This document shows positions 15,825 to 23,593 of a stretch of 44,867 nucleotides of DNA, in pieces. The translations under genes were made by a program, and so were the position numbers. The stretch is from Nitrosopumilaceae archaeon (GTDB lineage: Archaea > Thermoproteota > Nitrososphaeria > Nitrososphaerales > Nitrosopumilaceae): contig UYNY03000056.1 in the NCBI GenBank assembly GCA_900620265.3, positions 1 to 44,867 on the forward strand, in the 5' to 3' direction. Every line of letters starts with the position of its first letter. The stretch's first letter is position 1. The notes beneath the pieces are model-generated. The model worked only from the letters and a program-made list of their open reading frames with translations, was not told where the DNA came from and searched no databases.

Positions 15825-16817
15825 CTAGTTGTACGTGTGCCAATGGGCAACATACGCACCCCACCAGTAAGCAGGCCAGACATAACTGAGCACCTCGGGG
15901 TTTATCTCCGGTCCCTGCATACGATAATGGAACCAGCTTCCCTCGTTTGCCGCCAGTGCCTGTATTCGGAACTCTCCTCTGCTGCACCCGTACTCTGAGC
16001 TTAGCTTTGCATAGTCATCCCCGAAATTTCCTCCGAAAATTTTATGAAAAGTGGCATAGGCCGGAACCTTGTGGTAGTTGTTTTGTATCAAATATAGAAT
16101 AACGGCGGCCTTGTTGTCGAAATCACCTTTTTTTTCTATCAGCTTCTTAGTGTGAGGATCGCCAAAGCCGCCACCGCATGCAGTGCCGGGGGCGCTGTGG
16201 TGTATTGGAACCGCGCCAGGCCAGCCGCCATTTATGCGTCCGTCCGGATTCACGCCGGCGGTAAGGAGCACCGGTGATTCCATGGTACTTGCGACCCCCG
16301 GGTCATCAGTAAACAAGTTACGGAATTTCCCGTTTTCAAGATCGTCCATGGCCGCGGACAGCTCGGCGTTATCCGTGTCTGGTCCGCCCGTATTTCCAAC
16401 TGGTCCCGTACGGAGAGCATCGATAATTGAGTCGCTATGGGCTGCAAAATTTACCGCTATCTCTATGTCCAGCTTGTTCAGGGTAGGATCCCGTGTAGCC
16501 GCTTCCCTGTCAACTACCAAGTGGTGCCTGTCGTCCAATGTTATGAATTCCTCCATGCTGTCAAATGCACGAAGAATGTCATTCTTTTGGTATGCCCCAG
16601 TGGCAGGCTGGAATGGCGCAGGATCCGCCAGGAATTTATATGAATTGCAGCCGTACGGATCCCGGCATTCGGTCGTTTGTATTACGATCTCAGAACATTG
16701 TCCAGACATGCTCGCGCCGTTGACCACACACGGATAGGCATGGCCGGAACCGGGCTGTGCCAATAACGTTACTACCAGCAAAAACAGGGCCGAAAGTGCC
16801 ACCGTGGTGGTGTTCAT
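15825..16817 (-). CDS. Secreted protein of unknown function, AT-richer than neighbours
   Basis: 330 aa from ATG 16815-16817. A TTG two codons further up is the longer alternative, but the TATA-like box is 26 bases before the ATG. The signal peptide is VALSALFLLVVTLLAQPGSG, ending near HAYPC. Four Cys lie within about 35 residues after cleavage (PCVVNG, QCSEIV, ECRDPYGC), with others later (TACGGGFGD, YGCSRGE). The C-terminus is rich in Trp/Tyr/His (YVWPAYWWGAYVAHWHTYN). No known domain is recognised. The gene uses many A/T-ending codons and contains A/T runs absent from its neighbours, suggesting more recent acquisition; this is a reading impression, not a calculation. Confidence 0.8.
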   Translation of the reverse strand: MNTTTVALSALFLLVVTLLAQPGSGHAYPCVVNGASMSGQCSEIVIQTTECRDPYGCNSYKFLADPAPFQPATGAYQKNDILRAFDSMEEFITLDDRHHLVVDREAATRDPTLNKLDIEIAVNFAAHSDSIIDALRTGPVGNTGGPDTDNAELSAAMDDLENGKFRNLFTDDPGVASTMESPVLLTAGVNPDGRINGGWPGAVPIHHSAPGTACGGGFGDPHTKKLIEKKGDFDNKAAVILYLIQNNYHKVPAYATFHKIFGGNFGDDYAKLSSEYGCSRGEFRIQALAANEGSWFHYRMQGPEINPEVLSYVWPAYWWGAYVAHWHTYN

Positions 16818-16836
16818 GCGCAATCTACGTCCTGAT

Positions 16837-16847
16837 CATTATTAAAC
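16837..16847 (-). promoter_or_regulatory. TATA-like box of the AT-richer secreted protein
   Basis: CATTATTAAAC on the plus strand, centred about 26 bases before ATG 16817. Confidence 0.6.
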
Positions 16848-16849
16848 AT

Positions 16850-17520
16850 GTCCTGCCGAGCCAGAATCAGCAGGTTCCATAGCCTTTTAGTGTAAAAGAC
16901 TTACCCCAGGGGTCAGCGCATGTTTTTATACAAAGCCGCACCGGCACGTACATGTTCGATTATCGGCGCGCAGGGGAAGGCCGGCCGGGTGGCGGAGGCA
17001 AACGCTAGGCATTCCAGCGTCAAGTGTGATCCCCGGATCAGTGACACTCCTACCCGGTGCAGTACCTCTCGGCCGCGCGGATTCCTGATGCGGTTTCCCG
17101 CAGTGGTCGGCTCCGCAGCGGGCCGCCCCTCCCCCGCCCCACGGTGCGCGCGGCCGGTGCCGCCCTGCAGGCGGTGGCAGGTGCCAGTCCTGGGCGCGTG
17201 GACGCGGGCGCGGGATCCCGTGCCACATGCGGCATACCGAAAGATGCCGGGGGCATATAGACTACGGCATCGTGGCGCCCAAAGGGGCGCTTGTCGGCAA
17301 CCTTGGGAGCCGCTAGCTCGGGGGCAGAGCCGATGCGGCGCCCAGAGGCCCAAAGGTACCTCGATCCAGGGGGCCGGGCATCTGTGCGCCCTGCCACGTA
17401 CGCCGGGCGCGCCCCCGTCCCGCGCCCGTGCCGCCCGGGGCGGCCCCCGTCGGGAAGGACGGCCGGATCCCGGTAGTATGCCGGCAGTATGCCGGCAGGC
17501 CTGTGCCAGGATGCCGGCAA
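16850..17520. other. Spacer of about 670 bases without a supported gene
   Basis: The first ~90 bases are relatively A/T-rich, with TTTTAGTGTAAAAG around 16885 and GTTTTTATACAAAG around 16922, the latter resembling a TATA box in either direction. No coding frame follows at a sensible distance. The rest is GC-rich with uninformative open frames. Two tandem 11-base copies of AGTATGCCGGC lie at 17475-17496, with a related GGATGCCGGC at 17509-17518. Confidence 0.5.
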
Positions 17521-17521
17521 G

Positions 17522-17531
17522 GTTTATCAAA
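17522..17531 (+). promoter_or_regulatory. TATA-like box of the cyclotransferase-like gene
   Basis: GTTTATCAAA, centred about 28 bases before ATG 17554. It supports that start over longer open-frame starts upstream. Confidence 0.6.
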
Positions 17532-17553
17532 AGCGGGCGGGCCCCGGCCCGGC

Positions 17554-18159
17554 ATGGAGGAGGCGCGGGTGTTCGCGTACGGCACGCTGCTCGGGGAGGA
17601 CGACATGGAGGGCATACTGGGCAGGAGGCCTGCGCGCATGCCCTCGGAGGTGTCGGGGTTCAAGGTGGCAGGATCCGTCGAGGCCGGCGGGACAGGGCAA
17701 AAGGCCGCCGCGCCCTCAAAGGGATCAAAGCTAGAGGGCGATATCATGGGCGTCACCGGGGAGGAGCTGGGGCTGATTGACGCCCGGATGCCCGCCGAGC
17801 TGGGCAGGGTGTCGGCCAAGGCGGGGGAGCACAGGGTGTGGATATACGTGCTCGAGGGCAAGATCCGCCAGGAGGACTGCAACGAGGACGGGCTCGGGTC
17901 CGGCATACTTACCCTCACCAACAGGAGGATCGCCTTTGACAAGACGGTCTCGCGCATCGCGGACTTTTCAAAGAGGATGGGCGATACAAAGCTGGACATA
18001 CCGCTTGAAGAGGTGGAGGAGGTCTGGAAGGAGGGGGTGCTGACCAGGAAGGCGTGCGTCAGGGCGCGGGGCGCCCACGCCGGCACGTACAAGTTCGGCG
18101 TATTTAGCGCCGGCTCCTGGGTCTCCGAGATGCAAGAGGCGCTTGATAGCCGATCGTGA
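17554..18159 (+). CDS. Gamma-glutamylcyclotransferase-like domain fused to a GRAM/PH-like domain
   Basis: 201 aa. The N-terminal ~110 residues resemble the GGCT/AIG2 fold: VFAYGTLLGEDDMEGILGRR carries the YGTL substrate loop, followed by SEVSGFKVAG, EGDIMGVTGEELGLID (the usual G-x-hydrophobic strand) and HRVWIYVLEGK (closing strand). The C-terminal ~85 residues (SGILTLTNRRIAFDK, PLEEVEEVWKEG, ARGAHAGTYKFGVF) resemble the GRAM/bacterial PH family, often a lipid- or protein-binding module. The usual catalytic Glu of true cyclotransferases cannot be placed with confidence, so activity is uncertain. The start follows the TATA-like box. The gene converges on and overlaps kae1 by 56 bases. The fusion is unusual. 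Confidence 0.7.
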   Translation: MEEARVFAYGTLLGEDDMEGILGRRPARMPSEVSGFKVAGSVEAGGTGQKAAAPSKGSKLEGDIMGVTGEELGLIDARMPAELGRVSAKAGEHRVWIYVLEGKIRQEDCNEDGLGSGILTLTNRRIAFDKTVSRIADFSKRMGDTKLDIPLEEVEEVWKEGVLTRKACVRARGAHAGTYKFGVFSAGSWVSEMQEALDSRS

Positions 18160-19123
18160 CGGTGTCAAGCCGCCAGGACTGCCTGACAAGCGCGTCCCGG
18201 ACGGGGGTGCCGCCGCCGATGTCGGACTCTAGCATCCCGGTCCAGCATATCTGGCTGCCGCAGTCGCCTGCGTACCTTGGCGGCACGACGCGGAACCTGG
18301 CGCCGTGCAGGCGGCACGCGGCGCCCAGCATGCCGGCAAGGCGCTTGTTGGCGGCCACGCCGCCGACTGCCATCACCTCCCTCTTGCCGGTAAGCGACAG
18401 CGCGCGCTCGACTGCCTCTGACACCATCGCAAAGGCAGTCTCCTGGAGCGAGCGGCACGCCAGCGCCCTGTCGGGGCCGGCGGCGCGGACGGCCGCGGAC
18501 AGCAGCCCCGAGAACGAGACGTCGTTGCCCTTTACGACATAGGGGAGCTGCATGCAGCCGGACGACGAGGCGGCAAGGCGCTCTATCTCCCTGCCGCACG
18601 GCGAGGCGAACCCGAGCGAGCGGCCGAACTGGTCGAGCAGCTGCCCCAGCGTGATGTCAAGCGTCTCGCCAAAGACGCGCCACCTCTTCTCGAGGAACGC
18701 CAGGATCATCGTGTGGCCGCCCGAGACGAGCAGCACCAGCGGGTCGCGCAGGCCCGTAAGCAGCCGCCCTATCTCGATGTGGCCGACCGCGTGGTTGACC
18801 GGATACAGCGGGATGCCGTGGTAGGAGGCAAGGGCCCTTGCCATCACGGCGCCGACGCGGAGGCAGGGCCCGAGCCCGGGGCCGGCCGCATACGAGACCA
18901 TGCCGATGTCGGACATCCCGACGCCGGCCTCCCGGAGGCACTCATCAAGCACGGCGGGCCCGCGCTCGACGTGGTGCCTTGATGCCTCCCTCGGGTGGAT
19001 CCCCTCGCCGTCAGGCGGCCTGTACGCGCTGCGCACGTCAGAGAGTATCCTGCCGCGCCCGTCCATCACGGAGCAGGAGAAGGTGTGCGCCGTGCTCTCG
19101 ATGCCGAGCCCCAGCATGCTCAT
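18104..19123 (-). CDS. kae1: KEOPS complex catalytic subunit Kae1 (t6A synthesis)
   Basis: ATPase-fold protein that transfers threonylcarbamoyl to A37 of ANN-decoding tRNAs. The 339 aa show GLGIESTAHTFSCSVMDGRG at the start (nucleotide-binding fold), YAAGPGLGPCLRVG, the metal-binding motif NHAVGHIEIGR with His at about 111 and 115, LVSGGHTMIL, and VAVGGVAANKRL in the typical last third. Its start overlaps the stop of the upstream GTPase gene by four bases (ATGA), so the two form an operon. The C-terminus runs 56 bases into the convergent cyclotransferase-like gene. Bud32 is not fused to it. Confidence 0.95.
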   Translation of the reverse strand: MSMLGLGIESTAHTFSCSVMDGRGRILSDVRSAYRPPDGEGIHPREASRHHVERGPAVLDECLREAGVGMSDIGMVSYAAGPGLGPCLRVGAVMARALASYHGIPLYPVNHAVGHIEIGRLLTGLRDPLVLLVSGGHTMILAFLEKRWRVFGETLDITLGQLLDQFGRSLGFASPCGREIERLAASSSGCMQLPYVVKGNDVSFSGLLSAAVRAAGPDRALACRSLQETAFAMVSEAVERALSLTGKREVMAVGGVAANKRLAGMLGAACRLHGARFRVVPPRYAGDCGSQICWTGMLESDIGGGTPVRDALVRQSWRLDTVTIGYQAPLASRRPRSRR

Positions 19124-20283
19124 CGCCCCTGCGCCGAGACGATGCGCACCACGGCCCCGTCCTCGAGCTCCTGGTCGCCGCCCATCCGCTGCCCCGTCCT
19201 GCAGTTTACCGCGTGGAGGAACCCGCGCTCAAGGTCCGCGTGGACCGTCCCGGCAAGGTCCCGCGCCGTGGAACCTGGGCGCATCAGGCGCGCGTCGGGG
19301 AGCACCTCCCCGTCCCGGTTGGAGAACTTTGACTCGTCCTCGACCGGATAGGCCACTATCATCCCGAGCAGCTTGAAGACGGCCGCGTCGATGGCATCCT
19401 GGACGCCGGTGGACGGGAGGCGCCCGAGCACCGCCCTCATCGCGTCGAGCGCCTTTTTCTGCTGGGGGGTGGCGCCGCCCGTCTCCTCGAACGAGGGGGC
19501 GCCCGGCTCGTACCTCACCAGCCCGGCCGAGGCGGCCTTGCGGAGGACCAGCTCCGCCTCGGCGCTGCAGGGGATGGCGTCCCCCAGCCCCTCGGGCGCG
19601 CGCAGGTCTGCCTTGTTGGCGGCCACCACCATCGGCTTTGCGTCGCGCCGGAGGTCCAGCGAAAAGGCGCGGATGTCGTCCTCGGACCACTCCTTGGGGG
19701 GCCGCGCCCCGAGGCCCGTCCGCTGGAGCGCGGATGCGACCTGCGCGTCGCGGACGCCGAGCCCCGAGAGGCGCTGCGATATGCCGGGGGCGGGGCCGGA
19801 CCTTGAGCGCTCGGCGTCGCGCGATATCTTGTCCCAGTCGCGGACCAGTATGCCGGAGAACCACGCGTCAAACTCGTCCTCGACGAAGCGGACGTCCCCG
19901 GCCGGATCGTGCGTCCCGGCAGGGACCGGCTGCCCCTGCTCGTCGGTCGATCCCGACGCGTCGACCACGTGGATGAGGGCGTCGGCCTGCCTGGCGTCGT
20001 CGAGGAACTGGTTGCCAAGGCCGCGCCCCTCGTGGGCGCCCGGCACCAGCCCGGCCACGTCCATCAGCTTTACGGGGACGAGGCGCGTCCCGCCGGAGCA
20101 GAGGGGGTGCTCGTGCGATATGCCGAGGTCGGCGCAGGCGCACTTGGTCCTCGCGTGCGCCACCCCCACGTTGGGCTTTATGGTGGTGAACGGGAAGTTT
20201 CCGGTCGCGGCCGGCGTCTGCGTGGCCGCCGAGAAGAACGTCGACTTGCCCACGTTGGCCTTGCCGAGTAGCCCTATCAGCAA
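19120..20283 (-). CDS. YchF/OLA1-like translation-associated GTPase/ATPase
   Basis: Obg-superfamily P-loop protein, 387 aa from TTG 20281-20283. Motifs in order: G1 LIGLLGKANVGKSTFFSAAT, G2-region PFTTIKPNVG, G3 DVAGLVPGAHEGRGLGNQF, then a long helical insert, G4 ANKAD, and a C-terminal TGS domain (DLAGTVHADLERGFLHAVNC and DGAVVRIVSA). An upstream ATG at 20322 is in frame, but the TATA-like box at 20309-20317 lies inside that extension. The TTG places the family N-terminus (M/L-LIGLLGKANVG) about 30 bases after the box. It leads the operon with kae1. Substrate preference (ATP or GTP) cannot be read from the sequence alone. Confidence 0.92.
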   Translation of the reverse strand: MLIGLLGKANVGKSTFFSAATQTPAATGNFPFTTIKPNVGVAHARTKCACADLGISHEHPLCSGGTRLVPVKLMDVAGLVPGAHEGRGLGNQFLDDARQADALIHVVDASGSTDEQGQPVPAGTHDPAGDVRFVEDEFDAWFSGILVRDWDKISRDAERSRSGPAPGISQRLSGLGVRDAQVASALQRTGLGARPPKEWSEDDIRAFSLDLRRDAKPMVVAANKADLRAPEGLGDAIPCSAEAELVLRKAASAGLVRYEPGAPSFEETGGATPQQKKALDAMRAVLGRLPSTGVQDAIDAAVFKLLGMIVAYPVEDESKFSNRDGEVLPDARLMRPGSTARDLAGTVHADLERGFLHAVNCRTGQRMGGDQELEDGAVVRIVSAQGR

Positions 20284-20308
20284 CGCGGGCGGCGGGGGCC
20301 GCGCGCAC

Positions 20309-20317
20309 GTATTAACC
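20309..20317 (-). promoter_or_regulatory. TATA-like box of the YchF-like/kae1 operon
   Basis: GTATTAACC on the plus strand, about 30 bases before TTG 20283 and only about 9 bases from ATG 20322. It favours the TTG start. Confidence 0.55.
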
Positions 20318-20355
20318 TTCATCCGGGGGGCGGGCAGGGACGGGATCCGGGGCCG

Positions 20356-21021
20356 TCAGGACGCGCCCATGCGCTCAATCTTGCATATGCGCTCAAGCGC
20401 GGCCGCGGATCTGTCAAGATCCCCCTGATCCATGCTGTATGCGGGGATCCCCCTGCGGGCGAGCTCCTCGACGAACTCGTCGTGGCCCATGCCAGCCACC
20501 GACGCGGATTTTCTGAGCGACAGCTTGTCCCTCCGGAAGAGGCTGTACGCGGCGTCCTGCCGGTAGTCCTCGTAGGCGGCAAGATCCCCCGGTCCCCCCG
20601 CGGACCCGGGGAACGACGAGTACATGTACGCGGTCATCTCGGAGTGGGCCATGTCGTTCAGGAGCTCCTTTACCAGGGCCGCGTCCCTCCTGAGCTGCCG
20701 GCCGGCGCCGTCCCAGTAGGACAGGGCCGCGCGGATGCCGGACTCGGTCAGCCGCATCGGGCCGCGCCCGGAGGCCGGCTGCTCGATCTCCCCGGAACGG
20801 ACGCCCGCGCCGAGCGCCGCTGCCAGCTCGGGGCTGGACGCGCCGGACCGGCCGCTGCGGAACCGGAGCCGCGCCCCGTGGGCGCCCGTCCCGAGCAGGA
20901 AGGCCTCCATGTGAAGCCACGCGTTGCCGGGGACCGGCTCGTTGCGCCTCCCTGTGCCCCCCGGCGCGTACAGGAGCACGTACAGGATCCTCCTCGCGTC
21001 ATCATCAACCCCGGCCGCCAT
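20356..21021 (-). CDS. Winged-helix-like protein with C-terminal UPF0175-like domain
   Basis: 221 aa. The N-terminal part (RRILYVLLYAPGGTGRRNEP, then WLHMEAFLLGTG) resembles an archaeal winged-helix family whose members typically start ILxLLYAP...NEPIxGRTxLQKxxFLL. The middle is helical (LRRDAALVKELLNDMAHSEM). The last ~50 residues (FRRDKLSLRKSASVAGMGHD, then EFVEELARRGIPAY) match the UPF0175 pattern of small antitoxin-like DNA-binding proteins. Regulator or antitoxin function is an inference; no toxin gene is adjacent. A TATA-like box lies 25 bases upstream, so it is a single-gene unit. Confidence 0.65.
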   Translation of the reverse strand: MAAGVDDDARRILYVLLYAPGGTGRRNEPVPGNAWLHMEAFLLGTGAHGARLRFRSGRSGASSPELAAALGAGVRSGEIEQPASGRGPMRLTESGIRAALSYWDGAGRQLRRDAALVKELLNDMAHSEMTAYMYSSFPGSAGGPGDLAAYEDYRQDAAYSLFRRDKLSLRKSASVAGMGHDEFVEELARRGIPAYSMDQGDLDRSAAALERICKIERMGAS

Positions 21022-21042
21022 GCGCCGCGTGCCCGGCCGCGC

Positions 21043-21050
21043 GTTAAAAG
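21043..21050 (-). promoter_or_regulatory. TATA-like box of the wHTH/UPF0175 gene
   Basis: GTTAAAAG on the plus strand, centred 25 bases before the start at 21021. Confidence 0.55.
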
Positions 21051-21084
21051 GGTTCAGGAGGCGGCCCCGCCCCCGGCGGCGCGC

Positions 21085-21094
21085 AGATTAATAG
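21085..21094 (+). promoter_or_regulatory. TATA-like box of the fap7-like/tgtA operon
   Basis: AGATTAATAG, centred about 27 bases before ATG 21117. Confidence 0.6.
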
Positions 21095-21116
21095 CTCGCG
21101 TGGATCGGGGTGGACC

Positions 21117-21629
21117 ATGATAGTGGTGACCGGGAGCCCGGGGACGGGCAAGCACTCAGTCTCCGACGTCCTGTCCGGGATGCTGGGGCTGCCGGTGCTT
21201 GATATCAACGGGATCGCGTCGGGGGCCGGGCTTGCGGGGCCGGGCGGGGTCGACACGGACCTGCTGCGCGGGCAGGTGCGCGGGAGGGACGGGATCGCAG
21301 TCGGGCACCTGGCGCCGTACGTGGTGGACGACCCCGAGGCGGCCGTCATACTGAGGAGGAGCCCGTACGAGCTAGAGCGCGTCTACGGGGGGCGCGGCTA
21401 TGATCGGGCAAAGATATCAGAGAACGTGGCGGCCGAGATACTCGGGGTGGTCGCATACGAGGCGCTCTCAAGGTACGGCGAGGCGGCAGTCCAGGTGGAC
21501 AGCACCGGCAGGACCGCCCAAGAGACTGCCGAGGCGGCGGGGCGCTGCATGGACGGGGCGCCCGGCGACGAGGTGGACTGGCTCGGGATGGTCCACGAGG
21601 CCGGCGACATCGGGAGGTTCTTTGCGTGA
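21117..21629 (+). CDS. AK6/Fap7-type adenylate kinase (ribosome maturation NTPase)
   Basis: 170 aa with a P-loop at the extreme N-terminus (VTGSPGTGKHSVSDVL), GHLAPYVVDDP in place of the family's GHLxH-like loop, and the lid region LRRSPYELERVYGGRGYDRA followed by KISENVAAEILGVVAYEAL. This last part is the strongest signature of the AK6/Fap7 family. In archaea and eukaryotes the family works with uS11 in small-subunit maturation; here that role is carried over from the family. The stop overlaps the tgtA start (GTGA, 21626-21629), so the two are translationally coupled and share the TATA-like box at 21085. Confidence 0.88.
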   Translation: MIVVTGSPGTGKHSVSDVLSGMLGLPVLDINGIASGAGLAGPGGVDTDLLRGQVRGRDGIAVGHLAPYVVDDPEAAVILRRSPYELERVYGGRGYDRAKISENVAAEILGVVAYEALSRYGEAAVQVDSTGRTAQETAEAAGRCMDGAPGDEVDWLGMVHEAGDIGRFFA

Positions 21630-23161
21630 CCGGGGCCGGGCGCGGCGTATTCGAGGCGCGGGAGACGGACCTTGCTGGGAGGACCGGCAGGATCGAGACG
21701 AACCACGGGGCGGTGGAGACGCCGGCGTACGTGCCGGTGGTGCACCCGGTGAGGCAGTCGGTGCCGGCGCGGGAGCTCCGGGAGATGGGCTTTGGGATGG
21801 TGATCACAAACGCGTACATCACCTGGAAGAGGGCCAGGGAGGAGGCGTCCCGGCGCGGCATACACGACCTGATCGGGTTTGATGGCGCCGTGATGACGGA
21901 CTCGGGCGGGTACCAGGTGCTCGAGTACGGGGACGTGGACGTGGGGCCCGACGAGATGGCAGCGTTCGAGGCAAAGATAGGATCGGACATCGCCGTGCCC
22001 CTTGACAGGCCGACGGGGCTGGGGATAACAAGGGCCGAGGCGGCAAGGCGCGTAAGGTACACGCTCCGGATATCAAGGGAGGCGCTGGCAGGCGCCGCCG
22101 GCGGCCAGATATGGGCCGGGCCGGTCCAGGGGGGCAGGTACACGGACCTTGTCACAAAGTCAGCCAGGGGGCTATCGAGGGCCGGCTTTGCGATGATGGC
22201 CCTCGGGAGCCCGGTCGAGTACATGGAGTCATACGACTATCTCTCCCTGGCCAGGATGATAGCGGCGGCAAGGTCGAGCATCCCGTGGTCGGCCCCCCTC
22301 CACCTCTTCGGGGCGGGGCACCCGCTCACCATCCCGATGGCCGTCGCCCTCGGGTGCGACACGTTCGACTCTGCATCCTACATGCTCTACGCCAGGAACG
22401 GCAGGTACATCGCGAGGGACGGCACGAGGCAGATCGGGGAGATGTCAGCGTTCCCCTGCAGCTGCCGCGTCTGCTCGTCCCACAGGCCGGCCGAGCTTGC
22501 AAGGCTGCCGGAGACAGAGAGGACGGCGGGGCTGGCAGTCCACAACCTGCACGCCATCAGGGAGGAGGTGGACGCCACCTCCCAGGCCATCCGCGAGGGG
22601 CGCCTCTGGGAGCACGTCATGTCAAGGGCCCGGGCGCACCCGCGCCTCTACGAGGCGGCAAGGGTGCTGGCAGAGAACCCGGCGCTGCTCGCCGAGGGGA
22701 CGCCGCTCTTCAAGCGGAGGGCCGCGTTCCTCTACGACGCGATCGACCAGTACCGCCCCGAGGTGCGCAGGTACCACGCGATGGCGCGCAGGTTCAGGTC
22801 GCGGGCGCGCAGGATGGTCGTGATCCGGGAGGACCGCCAAAAGCCGGGGTACGCGTCGGGGGCGTACGCGCGGGCCCGCGCCGCGTTCGGGGGCTGCCAG
22901 GTCTGCCAGTACAGCCCGCACCTGGGGCTGATACCAATCGAGCTCTCCGACGTCTACCCGGCGGCGCACCACGAGTCGGCCGACGTCCCGTACGACCCGG
23001 CGGCGTTCCCCGAGTTCGGCGCGACGTGGGACGAGTTCGTCAGGAGGAACCGGATCACGGAGATCATCTATGACAGGACCGACGCGTTCCTCGAGCACTT
23101 TGCGTCAAGGACGCGCGGGATAAGAAGGAGGGACATTTCAAAAAAAGGGAAAACTGGGTAG
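21626..23161 (+). CDS. tgtA: Archaeal tRNA-guanine(15) transglycosylase (archaeosine synthesis)
   Basis: 511 aa. Replaces G15 of tRNA with preQ0, the first step of archaeosine formation. Catalytic-domain motifs: ETPAYVPVVHPVRQSVPA, VMTDSGGYQVLEYG (nucleophile/binding Asp), WAGPVQGGRYTDL, GSPVEYMESYDYL, and GCDTFDSASYMLYAR with the second Asp. The zinc site is CSCRVC...H (FPCSCRVCSSHRP). The C-terminal third continues with an extra archaeal region containing GGCQVCQYSPHLGLIP. The GTG start lies in the Fap7-like gene's end. The length is close to that of TgtA proteins lacking a full PUA domain; a separate protein may carry it. Confidence 0.95.
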   Translation: MTGAGRGVFEARETDLAGRTGRIETNHGAVETPAYVPVVHPVRQSVPARELREMGFGMVITNAYITWKRAREEASRRGIHDLIGFDGAVMTDSGGYQVLEYGDVDVGPDEMAAFEAKIGSDIAVPLDRPTGLGITRAEAARRVRYTLRISREALAGAAGGQIWAGPVQGGRYTDLVTKSARGLSRAGFAMMALGSPVEYMESYDYLSLARMIAAARSSIPWSAPLHLFGAGHPLTIPMAVALGCDTFDSASYMLYARNGRYIARDGTRQIGEMSAFPCSCRVCSSHRPAELARLPETERTAGLAVHNLHAIREEVDATSQAIREGRLWEHVMSRARAHPRLYEAARVLAENPALLAEGTPLFKRRAAFLYDAIDQYRPEVRRYHAMARRFRSRARRMVVIREDRQKPGYASGAYARARAAFGGCQVCQYSPHLGLIPIELSDVYPAAHHESADVPYDPAAFPEFGATWDEFVRRNRITEIIYDRTDAFLEHFASRTRGIRRRDISKKGKTG

Positions 23162-23165
23162 GAGA

Positions 23166-23468
23166 CTAGAGTGCCGCGTCTTCTGCCCAGCCCTTCACGA
23201 ATACACCGTTCTTGTGCAGGGGGACCGGCTGCCCGGCCGTGTAGTTCATCGGCCTCATCCAAAAGATGGACTTCGTCGGGCACACGCCGATGCATGCACC
23301 GTCAGAGATACACCTCTCCGGATAGAAGACGAATGCCTTACCCCGCTTCCAGCCTTCGACTGGCTTTACCCTCAGGACATCGGGGCCGAGTGACGTGCAG
23401 ATCTCCACGCAGAGCGCGCAGCCTATGCACCTCTGCTCGTCGATGTCCGGCAGTATTGCGATTGGCAT
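23166..23468 (-). CDS. Seven-cysteine [3Fe-4S][4Fe-4S]-type ferredoxin
   Basis: 100 aa electron carrier. The first motif is CIGCALCVEIC (Cys 14, 17, 20, 24). The second is CISDGACIGVCP, i.e. C-x5-C-x3-C (Cys 53, 59, 63), lacking one Cys and carrying Asp. Sulfolobus 7Fe ferredoxins have the same kind of motif (CIADGSC...) around a [3Fe-4S] cluster, but placed first rather than second. A distinctive C-terminal tail follows (FWMRPMNYTAGQPVP and KNGVFVKGWAED). A TATA-like box lies about 29 bases upstream. The partner enzyme is not in this window. Cluster type is inferred from the Cys count. Confidence 0.88.
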   Translation of the reverse strand: MPIAILPDIDEQRCIGCALCVEICTSLGPDVLRVKPVEGWKRGKAFVFYPERCISDGACIGVCPTKSIFWMRPMNYTAGQPVPLHKNGVFVKGWAEDAAL

Positions 23469-23492
23469 ACTGGTAGGGGGTTGGGGGCCTTG

Positions 23493-23502
23493 GTATTTAA
23501 AC
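23493..23502 (-). promoter_or_regulatory. TATA-like box of the ferredoxin gene
   Basis: GTATTTAAAC on the plus strand, centred about 29 bases before ATG 23468. Confidence 0.65.
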
Positions 23503-23527
23503 CATGATCGGAATTCATAACCCCGTT

Positions 23528-23572
23528 ATGGGGGCAGGCGCGGCGCCTGACCCCATGAACTGTCAAAAAAAA
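23528..23572 (-). terminator. T8 run followed by a 14-bp hairpin, downstream of the 73-aa gene
   Basis: On the minus strand, T8 (23565-23572) comes about 20 bases after the 73-aa gene's stop codon. It is followed by a near-perfect palindrome: ATGGGGGCAGGCGC (23528-23541), one base, then GCGCCTGACCCCAT (23543-23556), with 13 of 14 positions pairing. The oligo-T is the likely archaeal termination signal; the hairpin may protect the 3' end or be an operator for the ferredoxin gene. Confidence 0.45.
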
Positions 23573-23593
23573 GCGGCGTATAGCAAGAACACG

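Noticed and set aside
16920-17553. Long upstream extension of the cyclotransferase-like reading frames
   Set aside because: The TATA-like box at 17522 and the family N-terminus at 17554 show translation starts later.
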